34,791 nt of DNA from Actinobacteria bacterium casp-actino2 (GTDB taxonomy: Bacteria; Actinomycetota; Acidimicrobiia; Acidimicrobiales; Ilumatobacteraceae). The translations under genes and the position numbers were made by a program. This document shows, piece by piece, positions 8,424 to 16,572 of the stretch. Below the pieces are notes generated by a model. That model ran no database searches. It saw nothing but the letters and a program-made list of their open reading frames with translations, and was not told the DNA's origin. Location: contig LFFB01000004.1 in the NCBI GenBank assembly GCA_001510335.1, forward strand, positions 1 through 34,791, read 5' to 3'. Positions within the stretch are counted from its first letter, which is position 1; each line of letters begins with the position of its first letter.

Positions 8424-8702
8424 TTAGTGTTCGTCCCAGTGGTCGCCATGAGCGGCGTGTAAGTGGCCATCGTGTAAATAGTCGATGTGATCACCGTGGG
8501 GGACTGCAACATGACCACAATTCGGTCCGTGTTGGTGCTCGTGTTGGGCGTGCGCGACACAACCGTCGACTGAGCACTCGTCCCAATGATCGTCGTGCTG
8601 ATGATGTAGATGCCCATCGTGCACGTAATCCACATGATCGTCATGGGGAATTGCGGCGTGACCACAATCTGGGCCATGGACATGTGGGTGCTCGTGCTTC
8701 AC
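8424..8702 (-). CDS. histidine-rich probable metal-binding protein, internally duplicated
   Basis: This is a 92-residue protein if it starts at GTG 8702; an upstream GTG at 8720 adds six residues. It consists of two copies of a module of about 40 residues, each HGP(D/N)CGH - H(D/G)DH(V/I)DY(V/L)HDGHLH - HDDHWDE or HGDHWDEH. Around a third of the residues are histidine or acidic. Small proteins of this HGPxCGH/DYLHDGHLH type accompany zinc uptake genes elsewhere and probably chelate or hand over zinc; that role is inferred. CATAAT at 8714-8709 lies 6 nt before the 8702 GTG, suggesting a leaderless transcript. It is convergent with znuC. Confidence 0.85.
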   Translation of the reverse strand: MKHEHPHVHGPDCGHAAIPHDDHVDYVHDGHLHHQHDDHWDECSVDGCVAHAQHEHQHGPNCGHVAVPHGDHIDYLHDGHLHAAHGDHWDEH

Positions 8703-8726
8703 AACGCAATTATGCCACACGCTTGG

Positions 8727-10412
8727 TCATTGCGACGGAAAGGTATCGCGTAATTTTCGTTTCAGAATCTTTCCTGACGCATTGCGGGGTAAGGGTTCAA
8801 GAACAAAGGCGATCCGACTCGGCACCTTGAATCCAGCCAAATTCTTTGCAACGTGAGCCCGCACCTCGTCGGCGTTCAAGGTCATGCCAGGTTTGAGCAT
8901 GATGACACAGGCGACTTCTTCACCGAGTCGTTCGTGGGGAAGTCCGAACACTGCGCATTCATGGATTTGCGCGAGTTCGTAAATAGATGCCTCAACCTCG
9001 GCGCTGTAGATGTTTTCGCCAGCACGTAACACCATGTCTTTGGCTCGATCAAGTACGTATACGAATCCTTCTTCATCAATCTTTCCGAGGTCACCAGAAC
9101 GAAGCCAACCATCCACGATTGTTTCGGCCGTAGCTTCGGGCCGATTCCAGTATCCCCGAATGAGATGTGGGCCCTTGAACCAAATTTCACCAATGTCGTC
9201 TGGTCCTAAACGTCGTCCATCGGTGTCTCGGGTTTCGATTTCAAGAATGGGGACCCCGCGGCCAGTTGATGTGGGATGCGAAATGTAATCAGCTCCGGTG
9301 TTTTGTGGACCGTAAGCGTTTGTCTCGGTCATGCCGTATCCAATACCAGGCTGACCCTTCTTGAAATTAGTTGCGACTCGCTTCACCAGTTCGGGTGGTG
9401 CTGGTGCTCCGCCGCCGCCCACGCTGTTCAGACTTGAGACGTCGTACTTGGAAAAATTCGGACATTCCAAAAGGTCCCATGATTGAGTGGGCACTCCCAC
9501 GAAGTTGGTGATCTGTTCGCGCTCAATGAGTTGCAGAGCCCTCTCGGGTTCCCACTTGTACATGATCACAAGTTTGAGACCACCGACGAAACAACTCATC
9601 ATGACCGGGATGCACCCGGTGACATGGAAAAGGGGCACGACCAAAATGAATGCGGGGACCAAACTTGGCGCCTCGTTCGAGTCTTTGGGATCCTTGGGAT
9701 AGCGAACATTCGTAATTGTGGTTCGACATGAAAATGCCAAGAGCGCTTGAATAATCGAACGATGAGTACTGACTGCACCTTTTGGTCGTCCGGTGGTTCC
9801 GCTGGTATACAAAATGGTGGCATCGTCATCGGGTGCGATATCGACTGCTGGCATTGCCTCGCCGAGCATGATTGAGTCTTCCCAACGATCAAATCCTTCG
9901 GGTAAGGGCTTCTTTGATCGACATACGACTCCATGAATGCCCAAACGCTTCAGCGACACTGTTGAACGCTCGGCACGCTCGTCATCGCACAGCAAGACCT
10001 TTGCTCCGCAATCTTCGAGAGCAAAGTCATTTTCATCTTCGGTCCACCAGGCGTTGAAAGAAACTGAAATTGCCCCAATTGACAAGATGGCGGCGTACGA
10101 CATCACCCATTCGGGGTAGTTGCGCATAGCGATGGCAACACGATCACCTTTCTTGACGCCGTAGTTATGAACCAACATTGCGGCGATTGCGTCCACGTGG
10201 TCCATTGTTTGTGTAAAGGACCAACGTTCATCTTCGAAGACAAGGAAAATCGTTTCTCCACGAGCGCGTGACAAGCTAAAAACATCACGCAGATTGTTAG
10301 GAGCATTTTTGAAAGCAGTCACTTCAACGCCGCCCACGAAGATTTTGTGAGTCTCAAATGTCGACCCAGGTGCGGTGAGTTGCGCGATGGCCTCGTGATG
10401 GCTAATTGACAT
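8727..10412 (-). CDS. acyl-CoA synthetase (class I adenylate-forming ligase)
   Basis: This 561-residue ANL-superfamily ligase activates a carboxylic acid as acyl-AMP and then as a CoA thioester. Motifs are the P-loop YTSGTTGRPKG, the adenine-binding GYGMTETNAYG, the hinge region WLRSGDLGKIDEEGFVYVLDRAKDM, and C-terminal PRNASGKILKRKLRD with the catalytic lysine. Chain length and substrate cannot be told. It lies 41 nt downstream of the sulfatase-maturase gene and is probably part of the same minus-strand unit (PhyH-like, anSME, ligase). PhyH-family enzymes often act on CoA esters, so the ligase may feed the PhyH-like enzyme (inference). Confidence 0.93.
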   Translation of the reverse strand: MSISHHEAIAQLTAPGSTFETHKIFVGGVEVTAFKNAPNNLRDVFSLSRARGETIFLVFEDERWSFTQTMDHVDAIAAMLVHNYGVKKGDRVAIAMRNYPEWVMSYAAILSIGAISVSFNAWWTEDENDFALEDCGAKVLLCDDERAERSTVSLKRLGIHGVVCRSKKPLPEGFDRWEDSIMLGEAMPAVDIAPDDDATILYTSGTTGRPKGAVSTHRSIIQALLAFSCRTTITNVRYPKDPKDSNEAPSLVPAFILVVPLFHVTGCIPVMMSCFVGGLKLVIMYKWEPERALQLIEREQITNFVGVPTQSWDLLECPNFSKYDVSSLNSVGGGGAPAPPELVKRVATNFKKGQPGIGYGMTETNAYGPQNTGADYISHPTSTGRGVPILEIETRDTDGRRLGPDDIGEIWFKGPHLIRGYWNRPEATAETIVDGWLRSGDLGKIDEEGFVYVLDRAKDMVLRAGENIYSAEVEASIYELAQIHECAVFGLPHERLGEEVACVIMLKPGMTLNADEVRAHVAKNLAGFKVPSRIAFVLEPLPRNASGKILKRKLRDTFPSQ

Positions 10413-10453
10413 TGTTCCCCCTAGAGCAAGTACCTACGAGACAATAGTGCTGT

Positions 10454-11710
10454 TCAGCCTTCTGACATGATCTCGTCGGCAAAACGACCCTGGCTAATCA
10501 GTTCAGCCATTCGTTTCATCGGTGCATCGACACGGCGGAAAAAGGTTTGGAATCCTTCACAAAGATAATTCAGCCCGGGCTCACCATCGGGAGTATTGAT
10601 AAAGCGGTCTTTTGGACAGCCTCCGTTGCAAGCAAAGCGCACATCGCATTGTTGGCACATGTTTGGCAATAGCGATTGCTTAATGCGCCCAAATTGAACT
10701 TGTTGTGGCGAAGTTACTAAGTCAATCATTGGTGTTTGATGAATATTGCCGAGTTTGTAATCGGGCTCAACGAAGTGGTCGCACGAGTACATGTCGCCAT
10801 TGTGTTCAAGCGCAAGTGCTGTCCCACACGTGGGCGCATGCACGCACAAGCTGTACATGCCGACATGGGCACCAAGAGTGACATCAAAGATTTGGATGAA
10901 TATTTCGCCGACATCGTGGGCCAGCCATTCATCAAAGACTGCGCTCAAAAAATCGCCATATTGTTTTCCGGTGATCGATCGACTTGTCACTAGGTTGCCC
11001 TGCTGGGTGTACAAGATTCGTCGGCGTCCTGGTTTTTCGCTCCACCCTTTTTCGGCGATTTCCAGGTCAACCGGTGTTGATCGTTCGACGATCGGGATGA
11101 ATTGAATGTGCTTGGCGCCAAGTTGATCTCGAAAAAATTTGTAGACCTCGGTGGGATGATCGGCATTCGCAGCGCTCAGTGAGCACAAGATATTGGTGTC
11201 TACGTGATGTCGCTCGAGTAGTTCCCATGCTTTGACAACATCGTTGAAACTGCCGCGACCATCTTTCCATACTCGATACTGATCGTGCATGGCTTGGGGT
11301 CCGTCTATGGACAACCCGACAAGTACAGAGTTTTGTTTAAGGAACTTCGCCCAATCGTCATTAAGCAACGTTCCGTTGGTTTGCATGGTGTGCTCAATGA
11401 TCTGTGTCGGGCGGGCGTACTGTTTGATGAGTTCAATGACCTGACGATAAAAGTCGAGACCCATGAGCGTGGGCTCGCCGCCCTGCCAGGCAATCGAAAC
11501 GGGACCATCTGGTTGACTCGCGAGCAATTGCTTGAGGTACGACTCAAGAGTTTCTGTCGACATACGCATTCGGTCGCCGGGATACAGCGCATCCTTCGAC
11601 AAGAAAAAGCAATAGGTGCAGTCGAGGTTGCAAATGGCGCCAGTTGGTTTGGCGAGAAGATGGAATGAAGTTTGGGTCAACCGTGAAGTGGTCGGTTGTG
11701 AATTAGTCAT
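10454..11710 (-). CDS. anaerobic sulfatase maturase-type radical SAM protein (anSME)
   Basis: This 418-residue radical SAM/SPASM enzyme starts at ATG 11710; a further 39 in-frame codons to 11827 lie inside the PhyH-like gene and are rejected. The radical SAM cluster motif CNLDCTYC gives Cys27, Cys31 and Cys34, followed by AWQGGEPTLMGLDFY. The SPASM half carries CVHAPTCG, the anSME hallmark YSCDHFVEPDYKLGNI with the catalytic-base Asp, and CQQCDVRFACNGGCPKDR. Known anSMEs oxidise a Cys or Ser of sulfatases to formylglycine without oxygen. No sulfatase is encoded in this window. The gene overlaps the PhyH-like gene by 8 nt. Confidence 0.88.
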   Translation of the reverse strand: MTNSQPTTSRLTQTSFHLLAKPTGAICNLDCTYCFFLSKDALYPGDRMRMSTETLESYLKQLLASQPDGPVSIAWQGGEPTLMGLDFYRQVIELIKQYARPTQIIEHTMQTNGTLLNDDWAKFLKQNSVLVGLSIDGPQAMHDQYRVWKDGRGSFNDVVKAWELLERHHVDTNILCSLSAANADHPTEVYKFFRDQLGAKHIQFIPIVERSTPVDLEIAEKGWSEKPGRRRILYTQQGNLVTSRSITGKQYGDFLSAVFDEWLAHDVGEIFIQIFDVTLGAHVGMYSLCVHAPTCGTALALEHNGDMYSCDHFVEPDYKLGNIHQTPMIDLVTSPQQVQFGRIKQSLLPNMCQQCDVRFACNGGCPKDRFINTPDGEPGLNYLCEGFQTFFRRVDAPMKRMAELISQGRFADEIMSEG

Positions 11711-12527
11711 TCCAAGAACGATGCCACAAAAGGGGATTGGCCGCAGAGTCGGCTGGCGATCCGGGCTTAGCATTGCCGAGCCACAGAGCCAAGTCGAGAT
11801 TACGCGCAGGGTGGTTGGTGTCACCAACAGTTGTTCCGTCGGCGTAATAGATGATTGTCATGACCGAGCGCATCACGTCGGTGTTATTGGCAGGAGCACT
11901 ATGCAATGTCCAACCCAAGTGGAAGGTTGCATCACCAGCCATAAAGGGACCGTGCGATTCAAGCGAATATCCGCGCTCTTTAATCAAGTTGTCAAAATAA
12001 GCTTGTGACGCGTCACCAATCACCTCTTCGCCAAGGTTTCCGTCCCTCCAAGACTCGTTAGCGAACACCACACCACCGATTTCAGAGGGAACATCAATAG
12101 TCGGCATCCACATGGTGATCGTGCGATCGGTATTGAGAGGCCAGTACACCTGATCTTGATGCCACGGGGTGAACCCGCCACCAGGTTCTTTGTACAGGGC
12201 TTGGTCGTGGTACAAACGCACACCGTCAACTCCGAGTAATTCAGCGGCTATGCGAGCAAAGCGTTGAGCAAAGACGAACTCCTTTACTTTGTCACTGTGA
12301 TTACACAGCGCTGCGGACTGAATAAAAGCCTTTCCGTAGGTGTCGCGTTCTTCAATTGGCCGCTTGTCCCAGCGACGTTCCATCGTGGCTTCATCGATGG
12401 CATTTTTGTAGGTAGTGATTTCTTCGTGGCTTGCCAGGTTTCGTACAACGCAATGACCTCGTTTATTGAAGTCATTGATGGTCTCTGTTGACAATGCGTA
12501 GTGAGACTTGAGCGGTGTGTTATTCAC
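11703..12527 (-). CDS. phytanoyl-CoA dioxygenase (PhyH) family protein
   Basis: A 274-residue Fe(II)/2-oxoglutarate oxygenase of the PhyH family, with a double-stranded beta-helix core. Iron ligands are visible as His123-x-Asp125 (WHQDQVYW) and His209 (HSAPANN), with Arg220 likely to bind 2-oxoglutarate. GTG 12527 is preferred because GAGG lies 6 nt before it; a GTG at 12539 would add four residues. Members hydroxylate CoA esters, free acids or small natural products; the substrate here is unknown. It heads a unit with the anSME (8-nt overlap) and an acyl-CoA ligase. A small inverted repeat lies just upstream at 12546-12564. Confidence 0.9.
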   Translation of the reverse strand: MNNTPLKSHYALSTETINDFNKRGHCVVRNLASHEEITTYKNAIDEATMERRWDKRPIEERDTYGKAFIQSAALCNHSDKVKEFVFAQRFARIAAELLGVDGVRLYHDQALYKEPGGGFTPWHQDQVYWPLNTDRTITMWMPTIDVPSEIGGVVFANESWRDGNLGEEVIGDASQAYFDNLIKERGYSLESHGPFMAGDATFHLGWTLHSAPANNTDVMRSVMTIIYYADGTTVGDTNHPARNLDLALWLGNAKPGSPADSAANPLLWHRSWND

Positions 12528-12545
12528 TTTTGTCCTCACTGTCCA

Positions 12546-12564
12546 ATCATCGGGTAGCGATGAT
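12546..12564. promoter_or_regulatory. inverted repeat in the PhyH/acyl-CoA dehydrogenase divergent promoter region
   Basis: ATCATCG and CGATGAT are perfect 7-bp arms with a 5-bp spacer. The repeat lies in the 161-nt gap between divergent genes, 19 nt before the GTG of the PhyH-like gene. It may be an operator. The arms are short and no second copy was found in the window. Confidence 0.35.
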
Positions 12565-12688
12565 CATCTTGCCATCCGTGAGACCCTGGTTTGTGACTGA
12601 AGTCGGTCCATGGGTATGAGTCTTTGGACTCTAAATCGGACATTGGGGACTGCGACAGGGCAAAATAGGTCAGGACAAAGGACGACTG

Positions 12689-13786
12689 ATGGATTTCACC
12701 TGGACACCCGAGCAAGAAGCCTTGCGCAGCGAGGCGCGCGATATGGCGGCTCATGCAGTGACGACATACGGCAGAGCTAATGATTCGTGGATCAATGGAT
12801 GGTCAAAAGAGTTCGCTCTTGAACTAGGTGCTAAGGGTTGGATTGGGCTTACCTGGCCCACCGAATTCGGTGGCGGCGGTCGTCCTGCCATTGACCGTCT
12901 GATTATCGGTGAAGAACTCATTAAGGCCGGAGCGCCGATTGGTTCAATGTGGTTTGCCGATCGTCAAATGGGCCCGACGTTGATCGCTTACGGTCGCGAA
13001 GATCAGCAATCTGAGTTCTTGCCGCAGATGTTGACGGGAGAATCAACATGGTGCATTGGAATGTCTGAACCCAATGCGGGATCAGATTTGGCATCGCTGA
13101 AAACTCAAGCTGTGCGCGATGGCGACGACTGGGTGATTAATGGTCAGAAAATTTGGACCAGCTTTGGTGAAGTCGCTGACTATTGCTACCTCATTTGTCG
13201 CACATCAAGTGATGGTCCGCCTCATGCAGGAATTAGCGAAATAATTGTGCCGATGAACACGCGAGGTATTGAAGTTCGTCCAATCAAAGACATGACAACG
13301 AACCGTCACTTTTGTGAAGTCTTCTTCACCGATGTGCGAGTGCCTGCGATCAACTTGGTCGGAGTTGAAGGAAATGCCTTTAAGCAAACCATGCGTCAGC
13401 TTGAGCACGAACGCGGTGGCATTGACCGTTTGGTTTCGAACTATGCGTTGTATGTCATTGCCCGCGAGCACGCTGATACGTCAGATCCCCGGGTTCGTCA
13501 AGAAATTGCTCGTCTCGAAGTGAAGTACCACATTGGTCGCATTCTGGTGATCCGAGAAGTCCTGCATCAGGCACCAGCAGGGTTCTCGGCCGCCACGAAG
13601 TGCTTCTGCACCGAACACGAATGGGATGTTGCCCAATTTGTGATGCAGACGCTGGGGCCAGAGGCCACGCTGTGGGATCAGACCTCACAAGGTTTTGCTT
13701 ACGCTCCTGGCTACACAATCATGGGCGGAACATCAAATGTCATGCGCAATATTTTGGGAGAAAGAGTCCTGTCGCTTCCCAAGTGA
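12689..13786 (+). CDS. acyl-CoA dehydrogenase
   Basis: This 365-residue flavoenzyme oxidises acyl-CoA to enoyl-CoA. Landmarks are GLTWPTEFGGGGRP, the FAD-binding CIGMSEPNAGSDLASLKTQA, VINGQKIWTSFGEVADYCYL and C-terminal GGTSNVMRNILGERVL. The MCAD-type catalytic Glu position (YEGT) is replaced by a glycine (IMGGT). The helix-G position used by isovaleryl-CoA dehydrogenase holds Asp246 (GGIDRLV), which could act as base. This resembles actinobacterial FadE proteins of branched-chain or steroid catabolism, but the substrate is not determined. It is first in a unit with an acyl-CoA ligase and a PEP-mutase-like protein. Confidence 0.92.
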   Translation: MDFTWTPEQEALRSEARDMAAHAVTTYGRANDSWINGWSKEFALELGAKGWIGLTWPTEFGGGGRPAIDRLIIGEELIKAGAPIGSMWFADRQMGPTLIAYGREDQQSEFLPQMLTGESTWCIGMSEPNAGSDLASLKTQAVRDGDDWVINGQKIWTSFGEVADYCYLICRTSSDGPPHAGISEIIVPMNTRGIEVRPIKDMTTNRHFCEVFFTDVRVPAINLVGVEGNAFKQTMRQLEHERGGIDRLVSNYALYVIAREHADTSDPRVRQEIARLEVKYHIGRILVIREVLHQAPAGFSAATKCFCTEHEWDVAQFVMQTLGPEATLWDQTSQGFAYAPGYTIMGGTSNVMRNILGERVLSLPK

Positions 13787-13805
13787 GTTTTGCAGTGAGT
13801 TTTGC
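13782..13805 (+). repeat. perfect 12-bp tandem duplication across a stop codon
   Basis: AGTGAGTTTTGC occurs twice head to tail (13782-13793, 13794-13805). The first copy contains the TGA stop of the acyl-CoA dehydrogenase gene. It looks like a recent slippage duplication with no obvious functional effect. Confidence 0.8.
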
Positions 13806-13860
13806 CATCGAGTGCTGATATACGGTTGCGAGTACATCGTTGCGATCTTGAGGGGGATTC

Positions 13861-15489
13861 ATGTCGAACTGGAACTTTGCTGATTTGTATGAGGGAATAG
13901 CGGCACGTATTGCGGATCACCCTTGTCAAATTCAAGGTGATCGAGTCATTACTTGGGGACAGTTTGATGCTCGAACAAACGCCTTAGCGGCCGACATGTT
14001 GGCGGCCGGTTTGACCCATGAGTCCAAGGTTGCTGCATATCTGTACAACTGTCCCGAATACTTAGAGACGTATATTGCCGCATTCAAGGGTGGCTTGGTG
14101 CCTGCCAACACCAATTATCGCTACGGACCTGAAGAGGTGACATACCTCTTTGACAATTCTGATGCCGAGGCTGTCGTATTCCATGCTGCCTTCGTTCCAC
14201 TCGTTGAATTAATCCGGGGCAACTTGCCCAAAGTGAAGCGTTGGTATTGCGTCGCCGATGGAACCAATGCCGTTCCCGCGTGGGCGACTGATTTTGAAAC
14301 TTTGGTGTGCAACGGAATTAAAGAATCAGTGCGTGGCCCATGGGGCCGTAGCGAAAACGATCTGGTGTTTCTGTACACCGGCGGAACCACCGGTATGCCT
14401 AAAGGCGTGATGTGGCGTCAATACGACCTGTTTCATGTTTTGGGCCTCGGGGGAAATGCAGTTCTCGGAATTCCTCCCGCTGCATCGATAGAAGAAATCA
14501 TTGAGCGAATGCAGCCTGACATTTACGGTAATGTTTTGTTGTCAGCGTGTCCATTAATGCATGGGACAGGTCAATTCTCTAGTTTGCTGGCGATGAATCT
14601 TGGAGGTTGCGTGGTCACGCTGCCAAGTCGCACCTTTGATGTCGGAGAACTGTTCAGTGAAATTGAACGTCGTCGAGTACAAACGCTCATCATCGTTGGT
14701 CAAGCTTTTGCCGGACCGATGTTGGATGAGCTCACGGCGAATCCGAATCGCTTTGATCTGTCAAGTCTGATGATGATTTCTTCATCAGGCGTGATGTGGA
14801 GCCAAGAGAACAAGCAGGGCCTCTTGACGTACGTTCCACAAGTTATTTTGTTCGATTCATTCGGATCATCTGAAGCCGTCGGTATGGGAGGTTCAGTGAG
14901 TTCGGCCGGCACAGCGTCAGAAACAGCAAAATTCGCGCTGGGTCCGACCTGTTCTGTATTCACCGAGGACGGTCGTCGAGTTGTGCCAGGTAGTGGTGAG
15001 CGTGGCCTTGTTGCCGTTGGTGGCAATATCCCGATGGGTTACTACAAAGATGACGTAAAGTCGGCGCAGACTTTCCGTACCTTTGAAGGTCAGCGTTGGT
15101 CGGTGCCAGGCGACTGGGCTGAGATTTTGGCGGACGGAACACTGGTGTTATTGGGCCGAGGCTCGGTATGTATCAACACTGGCGGTGAAAAGGTTTTCCC
15201 AGAAGAGGTGGAAGAGGTTTTGAAGCGTCACCACAGTGTGCGTGATGCCGTTGCTGTGGGTATTCCTGACACTCGCTTTGGTGAAACGATTTGCGGTGTG
15301 GTTGAAGCAGAGCTCGATCAAGCGCCGACTTTGGCTGAACTAAATGAACACGTGAAGAAATCACTTGCTGCTTATAAGGCGCCTCGCCATATTGTTGTCA
15401 TCGACACAATTGGTCGTGCTCCTAACGGAAAAGTTGATTATAAGCGGCTCAAGGCTTACGCCATGAAAGAACTAGGAATCGAAACATGA
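13861..15489 (+). CDS. acyl-CoA synthetase (FadD-like)
   Basis: This 542-residue adenylate-forming ligase has the P-loop FLYTGGTTGMPKGVMWRQ, a variant (TGG for TSG, VMW) common in actinobacterial FadD-type ligases for steroid side-chain or unusual fatty acids. FDSFGSSEAVGMG holds the A5-type region, LVLLGRGSVCINTGGEKVFPEEVEE the hinge, and GRAPNGKVDYKRLK the catalytic lysine. A GAGGGGG sequence sits about 5 nt before the ATG. The gene overlaps the next start by 4 nt (ATGA). Its position after the acyl-CoA dehydrogenase suggests a beta-oxidation-like module. The substrate is unknown. Confidence 0.93.
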   Translation: MSNWNFADLYEGIAARIADHPCQIQGDRVITWGQFDARTNALAADMLAAGLTHESKVAAYLYNCPEYLETYIAAFKGGLVPANTNYRYGPEEVTYLFDNSDAEAVVFHAAFVPLVELIRGNLPKVKRWYCVADGTNAVPAWATDFETLVCNGIKESVRGPWGRSENDLVFLYTGGTTGMPKGVMWRQYDLFHVLGLGGNAVLGIPPAASIEEIIERMQPDIYGNVLLSACPLMHGTGQFSSLLAMNLGGCVVTLPSRTFDVGELFSEIERRRVQTLIIVGQAFAGPMLDELTANPNRFDLSSLMMISSSGVMWSQENKQGLLTYVPQVILFDSFGSSEAVGMGGSVSSAGTASETAKFALGPTCSVFTEDGRRVVPGSGERGLVAVGGNIPMGYYKDDVKSAQTFRTFEGQRWSVPGDWAEILADGTLVLLGRGSVCINTGGEKVFPEEVEEVLKRHHSVRDAVAVGIPDTRFGETICGVVEAELDQAPTLAELNEHVKKSLAAYKAPRHIVVIDTIGRAPNGKVDYKRLKAYAMKELGIET

Positions 15490-16361
15490 ACGGAGCGCAA
15501 CGTTCGGCAGATCTGCGAAACCGACTATCTGCATACGAATCGGTTTTGATGCCCGGTGTTTGGGATCCGCTCTCGGCGCTGATCGTGCAAAAATCTGGTT
15601 TCTCGACCGCCTTTGTGTCTGGTTTTGCGGTGTCGGGTACGTTGCTCGGTCGTCCCGATGTGGGCTATCTCACACAAACTGAGATGGCTGAAGTTGCGCA
15701 GCGAGTGTGCAATGCGGTGCCAGACCTCAATTTGGTTGTCGACGCCGACACTGGTTACGGCGATCCAATGACAGTGCGACGAACAGTTGAACTGTGGGAA
15801 CAAGCCGGAGCAGCGGGGCTTTTCTTGGAAGATCAAGTGTGGCCGAAGCGCTGTGGACACATGGACGGAAAGCAAGTTGTCGAACGCGAAGATTGGTTGG
15901 CGAAATTGCGAGCAGCGTGTGATCATCGCGAACATTTGCATGTCACCGCGCGAACTGACGCTCGGGCGGCAGTCTCGTTGAGTGAAGCGATTGAACGCGC
16001 CAAGATGGCTCGCGATACGGGAGTTGACGCATTGTTTGTTGAAGCACCGCAAAGCATGGCGGAGATGGAAATAATCGCCAAGGCATTGCCAGATATCACG
16101 CTCGTTGCAAACATGGTTGAGAAGGGTAAGACACCGTTGCTGACTCCCGCAGAATTAGCGACTCTTGGCTTTCGTTTGGTGGTTTCGCCGTTATCGCTTT
16201 TGCTGGCAGCAACTCAAGCGATGACCCGTGCTGCTGTACAACTCCGCAACGAGGGAACTTTAAGAGATCACTTGGCTGAGATTGAGCCCTTTGATGCTTT
16301 CAACGATTTGGTCGGGCTCCCCGAACACATCGCCAGTGAAAAGCAATACCGCCAACCGTAA
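15486..16361 (+). CDS. isocitrate lyase/PEP mutase family protein
   Basis: This 291-residue TIM-barrel protein of the ICL/PEPM superfamily has the metal-binding VVDADTGYGD, the active-site loop LEDQVWPKRCGHMDGKQVV (equivalent to PKKCGH in methylisocitrate lyase), ITARTDA-like HVTARTDARAA, and FVEAPQS. Members cleave or form C-C or C-P bonds next to a carboxylate (2-methylisocitrate, oxaloacetate, dimethylmalate, phosphonopyruvate). The intact KRCGH loop favours lyase over mutase activity, but the exact substrate is uncertain. It is coupled by a 4-nt overlap to the acyl-CoA ligase. It could process a short dicarboxylic product of the preceding enzymes (inference). Confidence 0.85.
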   Translation: MNGAQRSADLRNRLSAYESVLMPGVWDPLSALIVQKSGFSTAFVSGFAVSGTLLGRPDVGYLTQTEMAEVAQRVCNAVPDLNLVVDADTGYGDPMTVRRTVELWEQAGAAGLFLEDQVWPKRCGHMDGKQVVEREDWLAKLRAACDHREHLHVTARTDARAAVSLSEAIERAKMARDTGVDALFVEAPQSMAEMEIIAKALPDITLVANMVEKGKTPLLTPAELATLGFRLVVSPLSLLLAATQAMTRAAVQLRNEGTLRDHLAEIEPFDAFNDLVGLPEHIASEKQYRQP

Positions 16362-16393
16362 ATGCCGTGGCTATCAGCCAAAGATTGGGTAGC

Positions 16394-16539
16394 CTGACGC
16401 TGTTCATCAGGAGAGGTCTGAGCAATCAGACCCGGCAACCTGGGCGGAAGCCCCAAGGTGCCTCCCAATTAGACCTTCGGGTCTGAGAGGGGATGTGGTC
16501 AGCGCTAGCTGGCAACGAAACTTCCCTGATGAGCGTCAG
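16394..16539 (+). promoter_or_regulatory. SAM riboswitch (SAM-I/SAM-IV clan)
   Basis: The element lies 33 nt before metX. A long P1 forms from CTGACGCT/CATCAGG (16394-16409) and CCTGATGAGCGTCAG, with a GTT bulge. P2 is GGTCTGA-GCAA-TCAGACC at 16415-16432, followed by the conserved CGGCAACC. P3 is GGGC-GGAA-GCCC, followed by the conserved AAGGTGCC. P4 is capped by AGACC-TTCG-GGTCT at 16471-16484, and an extra hairpin GTCAGC-GCTA-GCTGGC lies at 16498-16513. The core matches SAM-binding riboswitches. The short tetraloop P2 and extra hairpin point to SAM-IV or the SAM-I/IV variant rather than classical SAM-I. High SAM should lower metX expression. Confidence 0.88.
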
Positions 16540-16572
16540 TGCTAATTATCGACGCGAACGAAAGGGCTCATC

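Noticed and set aside
8705-8734. CGCAAT...ATTGCG inverted repeat upstream of the His-rich gene as a Zur site
   Set aside because: The arms are only 6 bp with an 18-bp gap and do not match the Zur-like box at 5694-5712.
11711-11827. N-terminal extension of the radical SAM protein
   Set aside because: It lies inside the PhyH-like gene, has no family similarity, and ATG 11710 places the CxxxCxxC motif at the usual distance.
13707-13749. Loss of the catalytic Glu as evidence of an inactive acyl-CoA dehydrogenase
   Set aside because: The GGTS form is common among FadE proteins and an acid at the alternative helix-G position is present.
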